12,911 nucleotides of DNA from JAJUFS01 sp036381175 (GCA_036381175.1 DASVDI010000023.1:1-12911), one strand, 5' to 3'. Numbered from the stretch's first letter, positions 1-7,123 are shown. Notes: generated by a model from the sequence alone, not told the origin. A program made the numbers and translations.

Positions 1-55
1 GATAACATGAAGTCGTGATCCAGCGGCGAATGTCGCAATAAAACGGGGAACAACA
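1..55. other. leader of dapB, no gene seen
   Basis: This short stretch before dapB contains no open frame I can assign. In related genomes dnaJ often lies upstream, but no DnaJ C-terminus is recognisable here. The only useful signal is GGGGAA at 45-50, five bases before the dapB ATG, a moderate Shine-Dalgarno sequence. I could not pick out a convincing promoter. Confidence 0.4.
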
Positions 56-865
56 ATGTCGAAGCTCATCCGCCTTGCCGTACTGGGCGCGACCGGCCGC
101 ATGGGCCGCGCTGTCATTGCCACGGCGCTGGACGATCCCCGCTTTGAAATTGTTGCCGCTTATTCTCGTGAGCGAACTGGCGAAGACGCCGGCGCGATTG
201 CCGGCCGCCAGGCCTGCGGTGTCGGCATCAGCGATGAACTTGAACCCGTTGTTGCCGCTGGCGATGTCGCCATCGATTTCACCCGTCCCGAATTCATGCA
301 AGCGGTGACGCAGGCTTGCGTTACGAGCGGCCGCGCGCTGGTCAGCGGCACGACGGGAATGGATGATTCAGCACGCGCAGCACTTGAGAATGCCGCGCGG
401 AAAATTCCGGTGTTCTGGGCGCCGAACATGAGCATCGGCGTGAACCTGCTGCTCGCCGCACTGGCCGATGTCGCCTCGCGAATCGGCGATGACTACGACG
501 CCGAGATCGTCGAGGCGCATCACCGCCACAAGGTGGACGCGCCATCCGGAACCGCGCTTGCCCTCGGCGAAGTCCTGGCGGTCGCACGCGGCAAGCCGCT
601 GACTGAAATTTCCGACTTCGCACGCGAAGGCCGGCGCGAAGTCCGCGAAACCGGCAGGATCGGGTTTCACAGCATCCGGGCCGGCGAAATCGTCGGCGAG
701 CACGATGTGCGCCTGGTATCCGCGGGCGAGGAGATTCGTCTTGGCCACAGTGCGTTCAGCCGTGACGCTTTCGCCGCCGGTGCGTTGCGCGCGGCGGTCT
801 GGCTGCAGGGCCGCGAACCGGGACTTTACGGTATGCGCGAGCTGCTGGATCTGTCTGCGAAGTGA
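56..865 (+). CDS. dapB: 4-hydroxy-tetrahydrodipicolinate reductase
   Basis: DapB reduces 4-hydroxy-tetrahydrodipicolinate with NAD(P)H in the cytoplasmic diaminopimelate pathway, which supplies lysine and the peptidoglycan cross-linking residue. The 269-residue length is close to the E. coli enzyme (273). The N-terminus carries the Rossmann motif AVLGATGRMGRAV (about residues 8-20), followed by a GTTG nucleotide-binding loop near residue 99. The family signature EAHHRHKVDAPSGTA gives H155 and K159, matching the catalytic His and Lys of E. coli DapB (H159 and K163 from memory). The ATG at 56 is preceded by GGGGAA, and the protein begins directly before the nucleotide-binding strand, so no other start is needed. 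A promoter for the next operon starts 11 bp after the stop. Confidence 0.97.
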   Translation: MSKLIRLAVLGATGRMGRAVIATALDDPRFEIVAAYSRERTGEDAGAIAGRQACGVGISDELEPVVAAGDVAIDFTRPEFMQAVTQACVTSGRALVSGTTGMDDSARAALENAARKIPVFWAPNMSIGVNLLLAALADVASRIGDDYDAEIVEAHHRHKVDAPSGTALALGEVLAVARGKPLTEISDFAREGRREVRETGRIGFHSIRAGEIVGEHDVRLVSAGEEIRLGHSAFSRDAFAAGALRAAVWLQGREPGLYGMRELLDLSAK

Positions 866-876
866 CCCGGATCACG

Positions 877-905
877 TGGACAGCCGCGGCCTGGTTCAGT
901 AAAAT
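877..905 (+). promoter_or_regulatory. predicted sigma70 promoter of carAB
   Basis: TGGACA (877-882) and TAAAAT (900-905) each match the sigma70 consensus hexamers at five of six positions and are separated by exactly 17 bp. Transcription would be expected to start at about 911-914, so the first ATG downstream (916) lies only a few bases from the predicted 5' end. No palindrome resembling an ArgR box was recognised. The promoter call is a prediction from sequence alone. Confidence 0.65.
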
Positions 906-915
906 TCGTTGATCC

Positions 916-996
916 ATGAGACTTTGGAAGAGCGGGATGGGTCGAAGACCCCTCCCGCTTTCCGCATGCGCGTCGCGAACGACGCACGGCGAATGA
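916..996 (+). CDS. candidate carAB leader peptide (26 codons)
   Basis: A small frame opens with ATG at 916, about 3 nt after the predicted transcription start, and closes with TGA at 994-996, shortly before the carA Shine-Dalgarno. It begins MRLWKSGMGRRPLPL and has four arginine codons in 26, two of them AGA. There is no Shine-Dalgarno sequence, so translation would have to be leaderless. The frame runs through both leader hairpins, a layout like the E. coli pyrBI leader, where coupled translation controls an attenuator. Arginine and UMP are the end products fed by carbamoyl phosphate, which makes the arginine content suggestive. It could equally be a chance frame. Confidence 0.35.
   Translation: MRLWKSGMGRRPLPLSACASRTTHGE
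926..963 (+). promoter_or_regulatory. carA leader hairpin 1
   Basis: A strong stem forms from AGCGGGA (931-937) plus GGGTC (939-943) pairing with GACCC (947-951) plus TCCCGCT (953-959). It has a GAA loop and a single T/C mismatch. GGAA at 926-929 can extend the stem against TTCC at 960-963. A classic intrinsic terminator would need a free T tract, but the few Ts here are within or next to the stem. It is therefore either a weak attenuator or a structural element of the carAB leader. Confidence 0.55.
970..985 (+). promoter_or_regulatory. carA leader hairpin 2
   Basis: GCGTCG (970-975) and CGACGC (980-985) form a perfect six-base-pair stem around a CGAA tetraloop. It lies between hairpin 1 and the carA Shine-Dalgarno (1002-1008). 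It may affect ribosome access or simply be incidental; its role is not shown by the sequence. Confidence 0.4.
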
Positions 997-1014
997 CTGA
1001 CGGGAGGTAATACC

Positions 1015-2184
1015 TTGGGCAAGCCGGTCGAACGCAAACCCGCCATCCTCGTCCTTGAGGACGGCAGCGTGTTCCGGGGGACGTCCATCGGCGCCGACGG
1101 CAGCACGGTGGGTGAGGTGGTTTTCAATACCGCCATGACCGGTTACCAGGAAATCCTCACCGATCCATCCTACACGAAGCAGATCGTCACCTTCACCTAT
1201 CCGCACATCGGCAACACCGGCGCGAACGAACTCGACATCGAATCGAACCGCGTTGCCGTCGCCGGCCTCGTGATCCGCGATTTGCCGCCATCCTCATCCA
1301 ACTGGCGCGCACGCCAGGTGCTGCCGGAATATCTCGCAGCCCAAGGCATCGTCGGTATTGCGGACATCGACACGCGCAGGCTTACGCGTTTACTGCGCGA
1401 GAAAGGCGCGCAGAACGGCTGCATCATGGCCGGCGATGTTGATGAAACAAAAGCGCTTGCCGAAGCAAAAGGTTTTCCCGGGCTCAAGGGAATGGATCTC
1501 GCGCAGGTCGTGAGCGCTGAAAAATCCTACGAGTGGACGCAAGGCACCTGGCTGCTGGAAGGCGATGACTACGCGGTGCGCAAGGGCGAACGCTTTCACG
1601 TCGTTGCCTACGATTTCGGTACGAAGCACAACATCCTGCGCATTCTCGCCGATCACGATTGCCGCATGACCGTCGTGCCCGCGAAAACGACGGCGGAAGA
1701 CGTGCTGAAAATGAATCCCGATGGCGTGTTTCTTTCCAATGGCCCGGGCGATCCCGAGCCTTGCGATTACGCTATTCGTGCGACGAAAAAATTTCTTGAA
1801 GCGCGTATTCCGGTGTTCGGTATCTGTCTCGGCCATCAATTGCTGGGTCTTGCTGTTGGCGCGAAAACCTTGAAGATGAAATTCGGCCATCACGGTGCGA
1901 ATCATCCTGTGATCGATCTCGAAAGCGGCAAGGTCATGATTACCAGCCAGAATCATGGTTTCGCGGTCGACGAGAAAACGTTGCCGGCGAACGTGAAAGC
2001 GACGCATCGCTCGCTGTTCGATGGCAGTCTGCAAGGCATCGCGCTTGATGACCGTCCCGCATTCAGTTTCCAGGGCCATCCTGAAAGCAGCCCGGGCCCG
2101 CACGATATTCAGCCGCTGTTCGAACGTTTCGTGAACGACATGGCCCGGTACGCAGAAACCGCGAAACGTTCCGCGAAAGCGTGA
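1015..2184 (+). CDS. carA: carbamoyl-phosphate synthase, small (glutaminase) subunit
   Basis: CarA hydrolyses glutamine and channels ammonia to CarB for cytoplasmic carbamoyl-phosphate synthesis, which feeds both arginine and pyrimidine pathways. The N-terminal CPSase_sm domain (about residues 8-140) is followed by a class I glutamine amidotransferase domain (about 195-375). The catalytic triad is visible: C271 in GICLGHQ, and H355 and E357 in GHPES, equivalent to E. coli C269, H353 and E355. Length is 389 residues against 382 in E. coli. The start is TTG, chosen because GGGAGGT (1002-1008) sits seven bases upstream and the protein then begins just before the conserved AILVLEDGSVFRG. carB follows after 68 bp. 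The leader carries a promoter, a small ORF and two hairpins, which suggests control by attenuation or coupling. Confidence 0.97.
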   Translation: MGKPVERKPAILVLEDGSVFRGTSIGADGSTVGEVVFNTAMTGYQEILTDPSYTKQIVTFTYPHIGNTGANELDIESNRVAVAGLVIRDLPPSSSNWRARQVLPEYLAAQGIVGIADIDTRRLTRLLREKGAQNGCIMAGDVDETKALAEAKGFPGLKGMDLAQVVSAEKSYEWTQGTWLLEGDDYAVRKGERFHVVAYDFGTKHNILRILADHDCRMTVVPAKTTAEDVLKMNPDGVFLSNGPGDPEPCDYAIRATKKFLEARIPVFGICLGHQLLGLAVGAKTLKMKFGHHGANHPVIDLESGKVMITSQNHGFAVDEKTLPANVKATHRSLFDGSLQGIALDDRPAFSFQGHPESSPGPHDIQPLFERFVNDMARYAETAKRSAKA

Positions 2185-2212
2185 TGCGACAGTGAAGAAT
2201 CCTGAAACCAAG

Positions 2213-2260
2213 ATGAGGGCGCATCGCAAAACGCGGCGCATGATCCGAACACATGCCTAA
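2213..2260 (+). other. arginine-rich mini-ORF overlapping the carB start
   Basis: Within the carA-carB gap a 15-codon frame, MRAHRKTRRMIRTHA, starts at ATG 2213 and ends with TAA at 2258-2260, eight bases into carB in another frame. Five of 15 residues are arginine. No good Shine-Dalgarno precedes it, nor carB itself. It could couple carB translation to upstream ribosomes, or be chance. I list it as an observation, not as a confirmed gene. Confidence 0.2.
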
Positions 2261-5200
2261 AAGAAGCGACATCGAAAGCATTCTCATCATCGGCGCCGGC
2301 CCCATCGTGATCGGCCAGGCCTGCGAATTCGATTACTCCGGTGTGCAGGCCTGCAAGGCGCTGCGCGAGGAAGGCTTTCGCGTCATCCTGGTGAATTCAA
2401 ATCCCGCGACGATCATGACCGATCCGGAAATCGCGGACGCCGTTTACATCGAGCCGATTCATTGGCGGCATGTGGCGCAGATTATCGAGAAGGAAAAACC
2501 CGATGCGTTGCTGCCCACGATGGGCGGACAGACCGCGCTGAACTGCGCGCTGGATCTTTACCGCGAAGGCGTGCTGGAGGCGCACGGCGTGGAAATGATC
2601 GGCGCATCGCGCGACGCCATCGACATGGCGGAGGATCGCGACCGGTTCAAGAAGGCGATGACGGAAATCGGTCTCGACACGCCGAACGCAGGACTCGCGC
2701 ATTCCATGGAAGAAGCGCTTGCCGTGCAGGCGGAGATCGGTTTTCCGACCATCATCCGGCCGTCGTTCACGATGGGCGGCTCCGGTGGTGGTATCGCATA
2801 CAACCGCGAGGAGTTCATCGAAATCTGCGAACGCGGGCTGGATCTTTCGCCGACGAACGAATTACTGATCGAGGAATCCGTGCTCGGCTGGAAAGAGTAC
2901 GAGATGGAAGTTGTCCGTGATCGTGCCGACAACTGCATCATCGTGTGTTCGATCGAAAACCTGGATCCGATGGGCGTGCACACCGGTGATTCGATCACCA
3001 TCGCACCCGCGCAGACGCTGACGGACAAGGAATACCAGATCATGCGCAACGCCTCGATCGCGGTGTTGCGCACGATCGGCGTCGAAACCGGCGGCTCGAA
3101 CGTGCAGTTCGCGATCGATCCCGACAGCGGCCGCATGATCATCATCGAGATGAATCCGCGCGTCTCGCGTTCCTCCGCGCTCGCCTCGAAGGCCACCGGT
3201 TTTCCGATCGCGAAAGTCGCCGCGAAACTCGCCGTTGGCTACACGCTCGATGAGCTGCAGAATGACATCACCGGCGGCGCAACACCGGCGTCGTTCGAAC
3301 CGGCGATCGATTACGTCGTGACGAAAGTGCCGCGCTTCACGTTCGAGAAATTTCCGCAGGCGAACAGGAAACTCACCACGCAGATGAAATCCGTCGGCGA
3401 GGTGATGGCGATCGGCAGGACATTCCAGGAATCCTTGCAGAAAGCGCTTCGAGGTCTTGAAACCGGCGCCGACGGATTCAATGAAATGCTGGCGGATCTT
3501 TCCGGCGATGAAAGCCGCGACACCTTGCGCAACGAGCTGCGTTCGCCCGGTTCGGAACGGATCTGGTACGTGGGCGATGCCTTTCGCGCGGGCATGAGTA
3601 TCGAAGACGTATTCGAGCTCACGAAAATCGACCGGTGGTTTCTCGCCCAGATCGAGGAAATCATCGCCGCGGAAAAACAGGTTCGCAACGAAGGTATCGA
3701 AGCGCTGGATGAAGGAAATCTTTTCCAGCTCAAGCGCATGGGATTCTCCGATTCACGGCTCGCGACCTTGCTGAACGTCGAGGAAAGCGTGGTGCGCAGC
3801 TTGCGTCACAAGCTGGATATTCGCCCTGTGTTCAAGCGTGTCGATTCCTGTGCGGCGGAATTTCCCGCGGCGACGGCGTACATGTATTCGACTTATGAAG
3901 AAGAATGCGAAGCGAACCCGACGGATCGCGAGAAAATCATCGTGCTCGGCGGCGGGCCAAACCGTATCGGCCAGGGCATTGAATTCGATTACTGTTGCGT
4001 GCATGCCGCATTCGCACTGCGCGATACCGGTTATGAAACCATCATGGTCAACTGCAATCCGGAAACGGTTTCGACGGATTACGATACTTCCGATCGCTTG
4101 TACTTCGAACCGCTGACACTCGAAGACGTGCTCGAAATCGTGCACACGGAAAAACCGAAAGGTGTGATCGTGCAGTACGGCGGCCAGACGCCGTTGAAAC
4201 TCGCGCGCGATCTTGAAGCGGCGGGCGTACCGATTATCGGCACCTCGCCGGATTCGATCGACCTTGCCGAAGACCGCGAACGGTTCCAGCAGCTCATCGA
4301 CAAGCTCGGCTTGAAACAGCCGCCGAATCGCACCGCGCGTTCGGAGCAGCAGGCCGTGGAGCTGTCGCGCGAAATCGGTTTTCCGCTCGTCGTGCGTCCG
4401 TCGTACGTGCTCGGTGGCCGCGCGATGGAAATCGTTTTCGATGAAGACGACCTGAAACGTTACATGACGGATGCGGTGAAGGTTTCCAACAAGTCGCCGG
4501 TGCTGCTCGATCGCTTTCTCGATGAAGCCGTCGAGGTTGACGTCGATTGCATCTGCGACGGTGAAGACGTGCTGGTCGGCGGCGTGATGGAACATATCGA
4601 GCAGGCCGGCGTGCATTCAGGCGATTCGAGTTGTTCGCTGCCGCCCGCGACCTTGCAGCCGCACATCATCGATGAAATCAAGAACCAGGTTCGCGCGATG
4701 GCGAAGGGTTTGAACGTCATTGGATTGATGAACACGCAGTTCGCAATTCGCGGCGAGGAAATTTTTGTTCTTGAAGTGAATCCGCGCGCATCGCGCACCG
4801 TACCGTTCGTGTCCAAGGCGACCGGTCAGCAGCTCGCGAAGATTGCCGCGCTTTGTATGGTCGGCAAGACCTTGAAGGAACAGGGCGTTACGGAAGAACG
4901 CCAGCCGAGTTACTTTTCCGTCAAGGAAGCGGTTTTCCCGTTCATCAAGTTCCCGGGCGTGGATCCGATTCTCGGTCCCGAGATGAAATCCACCGGTGAA
5001 GTGATGGGTATCGGTCGCAGTTTCGGTGAGGCCTACGCGAAAGCGCAACTGGCGTCGGGCGTCGCGCTGCCGAAAGGCGGCCTTGCGTTGCTGTCCGTGC
5101 GTGACCAGGACAAGGTCGCGGCGGTGGATCTCGCGCGCGTGCTGCTCGCGCGCGGCTTCGAGCTTGTCGCCACGCACGGCACTGCTGAAGCCATTCTGCG

Positions 5201-5477
5201 CGCCGGTCTTGAATGCCGGCGCATCAACAAGGTGCGCGAAGGCCGCCCGCACGTAGTGGACATCATCAAGAACGATGAAGTCAGCCTCATCGTGAACACC
5301 ACCGAGGGCAAGCAGGCGATTCTTGAATCGTATTCGATTCGTCGCGAAGCGCTGCATCACAAGGTGACTTATTACACGACCATTGCGGCCGCGAAGGCCA
5401 CAACGATTGCCATGGACCACATCGACAGTGCAGACGTCAACAAACTGCAGGATCTGCATAAGGAGTTCGTCGCATGA
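2253..5477 (+). CDS. carB: carbamoyl-phosphate synthase, large subunit
   Basis: CarB makes carbamoyl phosphate from bicarbonate, CarA-derived ammonia and two ATP. The 1074 residues match the usual length (1073 in E. coli). Two homologous ATP-grasp halves are evident: GAGPIVIGQACEFDYSG near residue 13 and GGGPNRIGQGIEFDY near 565. Metal and nucleotide residues E299 and N301 (EMNPR) and E841 (EVNPR) are present. The C-terminal MGS-like allosteric domain begins near residue 939 and keeps K954, T974, T977 and K993, which contact effector phosphates in E. coli. Of the ornithine-site residues recalled from E. coli, E783, D791, E892 and T1042 are kept, but position 1041 is Tyr instead of Asp. The start MPKRSDIESI matches the family, although no Shine-Dalgarno is clear. 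The stop overlaps the greA ATG. Confidence 0.98.
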   Translation: MPKRSDIESILIIGAGPIVIGQACEFDYSGVQACKALREEGFRVILVNSNPATIMTDPEIADAVYIEPIHWRHVAQIIEKEKPDALLPTMGGQTALNCALDLYREGVLEAHGVEMIGASRDAIDMAEDRDRFKKAMTEIGLDTPNAGLAHSMEEALAVQAEIGFPTIIRPSFTMGGSGGGIAYNREEFIEICERGLDLSPTNELLIEESVLGWKEYEMEVVRDRADNCIIVCSIENLDPMGVHTGDSITIAPAQTLTDKEYQIMRNASIAVLRTIGVETGGSNVQFAIDPDSGRMIIIEMNPRVSRSSALASKATGFPIAKVAAKLAVGYTLDELQNDITGGATPASFEPAIDYVVTKVPRFTFEKFPQANRKLTTQMKSVGEVMAIGRTFQESLQKALRGLETGADGFNEMLADLSGDESRDTLRNELRSPGSERIWYVGDAFRAGMSIEDVFELTKIDRWFLAQIEEIIAAEKQVRNEGIEALDEGNLFQLKRMGFSDSRLATLLNVEESVVRSLRHKLDIRPVFKRVDSCAAEFPAATAYMYSTYEEECEANPTDREKIIVLGGGPNRIGQGIEFDYCCVHAAFALRDTGYETIMVNCNPETVSTDYDTSDRLYFEPLTLEDVLEIVHTEKPKGVIVQYGGQTPLKLARDLEAAGVPIIGTSPDSIDLAEDRERFQQLIDKLGLKQPPNRTARSEQQAVELSREIGFPLVVRPSYVLGGRAMEIVFDEDDLKRYMTDAVKVSNKSPVLLDRFLDEAVEVDVDCICDGEDVLVGGVMEHIEQAGVHSGDSSCSLPPATLQPHIIDEIKNQVRAMAKGLNVIGLMNTQFAIRGEEIFVLEVNPRASRTVPFVSKATGQQLAKIAALCMVGKTLKEQGVTEERQPSYFSVKEAVFPFIKFPGVDPILGPEMKSTGEVMGIGRSFGEAYAKAQLASGVALPKGGLALLSVRDQDKVAAVDLARVLLARGFELVATHGTAEAILRAGLECRRINKVREGRPHVVDIIKNDEVSLIVNTTEGKQAILESYSIRREALHHKVTYYTTIAAAKATTIAMDHIDSADVNKLQDLHKEFVA

Positions 5478-5950
5478 ACAAAGTTCCGCTGACCGTGCAG
5501 GGCGCCGAGAAACTTCGCGAGGAACTCAAGCGCCTGAAATCCGTTGATCGCCCGAAAGTCATCGAAGCGATTGCCGAGGCGCGTGCGCACGGCGACCTGA
5601 AAGAGAACGCCGAGTATCACGCGGCGCGCGAGCAGCAGAGTTTCATCGAAGGACGCATCAAGGAAATCGAAGGCAAGCTGTCGAATGCGGAAATCATCGA
5701 TGTCAGCGCGATGAACGCGAACGGCAAGGTGATTTTTGGTTCGACCGTGCAGCTTTCGGACGAGAACGACGGCAGCGAAGTGACTTACCGGATCGTCGGC
5801 GAGGACGAAGCCGATATCAAGAACGGCCTTTTGAACATCAATTCGCCGATTGCGCGTGGGTTGATCGGCAAGGAAGAAGGCGACGTTGTTGATATCCGGA
5901 CGCCGAGTGGGATCAAGTCTTTCGAAATCGTCGAAGTGAGGTATGTCTAG
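5474..5950 (+). CDS. greA: transcription elongation factor GreA
   Basis: GreA rescues backtracked RNA polymerase by inserting its coiled coil into the secondary channel and stimulating transcript cleavage. The 158-residue length equals that of E. coli. Residues 1-75 form the antiparallel coiled coil, with the conserved tip HGDLKENAEYHAAREQQ carrying the acidic residues D41 and E44. The C-terminal FKBP-like domain contains NSPIARGLIGKEEGD. The ATG overlaps the carB stop as ATGA, and AAGGAG (5460-5465) lies eight bases upstream, so translation is probably coupled to carB. The gene end is followed by a partial in-frame copy of its own last codons and by REP-like palindromes. Confidence 0.98.
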   Translation: MNKVPLTVQGAEKLREELKRLKSVDRPKVIEAIAEARAHGDLKENAEYHAAREQQSFIEGRIKEIEGKLSNAEIIDVSAMNANGKVIFGSTVQLSDENDGSEVTYRIVGEDEADIKNGLLNINSPIARGLIGKEEGDVVDIRTPSGIKSFEIVEVRYV

Positions 5951-5956
5951 GAGATG

Positions 5957-5971
5957 GTCGAAGTGACGTAG
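5957..5971 (+). repeat. partial duplication of the greA 3' end
   Basis: GTCGAAGTGA occurs at 5930-5939 (the last codons of greA) and again at 5957-5966, in the same reading frame. The first copy continues to TAGGAG at 5948-5953 and the second reaches TAGGAG at 5969-5974. The second copy therefore looks like a decayed 27-bp tandem duplication of the gene end including its stop codon. It is not translated unless the first TAG is read through. Confidence 0.5.
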
Positions 5972-6019
5972 GAGGCTGCTCCTGCGGCCGATTGATCGCG
6001 CGCGGGAGCGCGCTCCTGC
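5968..6019. repeat. pair of REP-like palindromes after greA
   Basis: Two short palindromic units share the pattern GGAG-NNN-GCTCCTGC at 5971-5985 and 6005-6019, 34 bp apart in the same orientation. The first folds as GTAGGAG against CTCCTGC with one G-T pair. The second can fold either as GCGGGAG against CTCCTGC or as GCGCGC-GGGA-GCGCGC (5998-6013). Such paired GTAG/GGAG-headed hairpins between converging genes resemble REP elements mobilised by RAYT transposases in pseudomonads and xanthomonads. They may also act as a bidirectional barrier between greA and yhbY transcripts, though no T tract follows. Whether other copies exist in the genome cannot be seen here. Confidence 0.6.
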
Positions 6020-6047
6020 ATTCCTTCATTTGAGCGTGCTGCAAGAC

Positions 6048-6392
6048 TTATTTCTTCGGTAACGCGATTTTCGGTTTCTTCGGATTGCGGCGAAACAGCG
6101 TCGCAACATGGCCGACGCGCTGAATCAACAGTGCACCGAGCGTGTCGCAGGCGTGCTGAATCATGGCGTCGCGATCGTCGCGTTCTTCCGCCACGAAACG
6201 CACCTTGATGAGTTCGTGCGCGGTGAGCGCGCCATCGATTTCCGCGAGCACGGCATCGGTAAGTCCGTTCGAGCCGGTCTGCACGACGACATTCAGGTCG
6301 TGCGCGAGGCCGCGCAAATATTTACGATGCTTGTCGGTCAGTTTGGGATTGGTCACGGCTTCGGCCTCGAAAACGGGCGCGTAGCCTACCAT
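6048..6392 (-). CDS. yhbY: YhbY family RNA-binding protein (CRM domain)
   Basis: This is a small KH-like CRM-domain protein that associates with the precursor of the 50S ribosomal subunit. The core runs LTDKHRKYLRGLAHDLN, then GSNGLTDAVLAEI with the GxxG-type RNA-binding loop, then HELIKVRF, and ends RNPKKPKIALPKK, closely following E. coli YhbY (97 residues). From the ATG at 6392 the protein has 114 residues. A GTG at 6356 would give 102, nearer the family length, with only a weak GAGG-like site upstream. The open frame extends further into rlmE on the opposite strand, but that part is antisense shadow. The gene faces greA and is divergent from rlmE with 24 bp between start codons. Confidence 0.92.
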   Translation of the reverse strand: MVGYAPVFEAEAVTNPKLTDKHRKYLRGLAHDLNVVVQTGSNGLTDAVLAEIDGALTAHELIKVRFVAEERDDRDAMIQHACDTLGALLIQRVGHVATLFRRNPKKPKIALPKK

Positions 6393-6416
6393 TGAAGCAC
6401 AAGCACGGAAACTCGC

Positions 6417-7058
6417 ATGGCGAAACGATCCAAGAGCAGTTCCCGGTGGCTGGGCGAACATTTCGCTGACGAATACGTCAAGCGCGCCCAGGCCGAAGGC
6501 TGGCGTTCGCGTGCGGTGTTCAAGCTGGAAGAAATCGACGCGAAGGACCGGCTGTTTCGCCCCGGCATGACGATCCTCGATCTTGGCGCCGCGCCCGGCG
6601 GCTGGAGCCAGTACGCCGCAAGGAAACTGCAGGGTCGTGGCCGGATCATCGCGCTGGATATCCTGGAAATGGAGCCTTTGTCCGGCGTGGAATTCCTGCA
6701 AGGCGACTTCACCGAGGACGAGCCGCTCCAGCGGTTGCTCGAACTCACCGGGAGTGGCAAGACCGGCGACCGGACAATAGACCTTGTAATGTCCGACATG
6801 GCGCCCAATATGAGTGGCATGGACGCGATTGACCAGCCAAAAGGCATGTATCTCGCCGAACTTGCACTGGATCTTGCTGGAAAAGTCCTGAAACCTGGCG
6901 GTTCATTGCTGGTCAAAGTCTTCCAGGGAGAGGGTTTTGATGCCTACTTCGGCGATCTCCGGCAGCGTTTCTCCCGCGTGGCCGCGCGCAAGCCAAAGGC
7001 GTCGCGCTCCCGCAGCCGCGAGGTTTACCTGCTGGCGACGGGATTGAAGGTCGTCTGA
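6417..7058 (+). CDS. rlmE: 23S rRNA (uridine(2552)-2'-O)-methyltransferase RlmE
   Basis: RlmE (also FtsJ or RrmJ) uses S-adenosylmethionine to methylate the ribose of U2552 in the A loop of 23S rRNA, a late step in 50S assembly. The 213 residues hold the SAM-binding motif ILDLGAAPGGWSQY (about 56-69). The K-D-K-E catalytic tetrad can be read as K36, D127 (VMSDMAPNMSG), K167 (LVKVFQGEGFD) and E202 (SREVYLLATG). Their spacing matches E. coli K38, D124, K164 and E199. The start MAKRSKSSSRW aligns with the E. coli N-terminus; GGAA at 6407-6410 is a weak ribosome-binding site. In many genomes rlmE precedes ftsH, as here. Its promoter must lie within or next to the yhbY coding start. Confidence 0.98.
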   Translation: MAKRSKSSSRWLGEHFADEYVKRAQAEGWRSRAVFKLEEIDAKDRLFRPGMTILDLGAAPGGWSQYAARKLQGRGRIIALDILEMEPLSGVEFLQGDFTEDEPLQRLLELTGSGKTGDRTIDLVMSDMAPNMSGMDAIDQPKGMYLAELALDLAGKVLKPGGSLLVKVFQGEGFDAYFGDLRQRFSRVAARKPKASRSRSREVYLLATGLKVV

Positions 7059-7080
7059 GGCCTGTGGGGGCGGGCTCGTG

Positions 7081-7086
7081 TATAGT
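7081..7086 (+). promoter_or_regulatory. possible -10 element of ftsH
   Basis: TATAGT matches the sigma70 -10 consensus at five of six positions and lies 22 bp after rlmE ends. No -35 hexamer stands at the proper distance upstream, and I saw no convincing heat-shock sigma32 pair, although ftsH is sigma32-controlled in E. coli. This is a weak call. Confidence 0.25.
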
Positions 7087-7123
7087 GTTGTTTATTCTTG
7101 ATATTTCGCTTTCCGGCCTGGCA

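Noticed and set aside
1390..2241. Long open frame on the minus strand across carA
   Set aside because: It is antisense to a clear carA gene, has no recognisable domain and is His/Arg/Phe rich as expected from reverse reading of GC-rich codons.
3753..5459. Two long consecutive minus-strand open frames across carB
   Set aside because: The carB reading frame is fully conserved here down to individual active-site residues. The antisense products resemble no family I know and have shadow-like composition.
6393..6701. Upstream extension of the yhbY frame into rlmE
   Set aside because: This part is antisense to the conserved RlmE SAM-binding region, and YhbY family proteins are only about 100 residues long.
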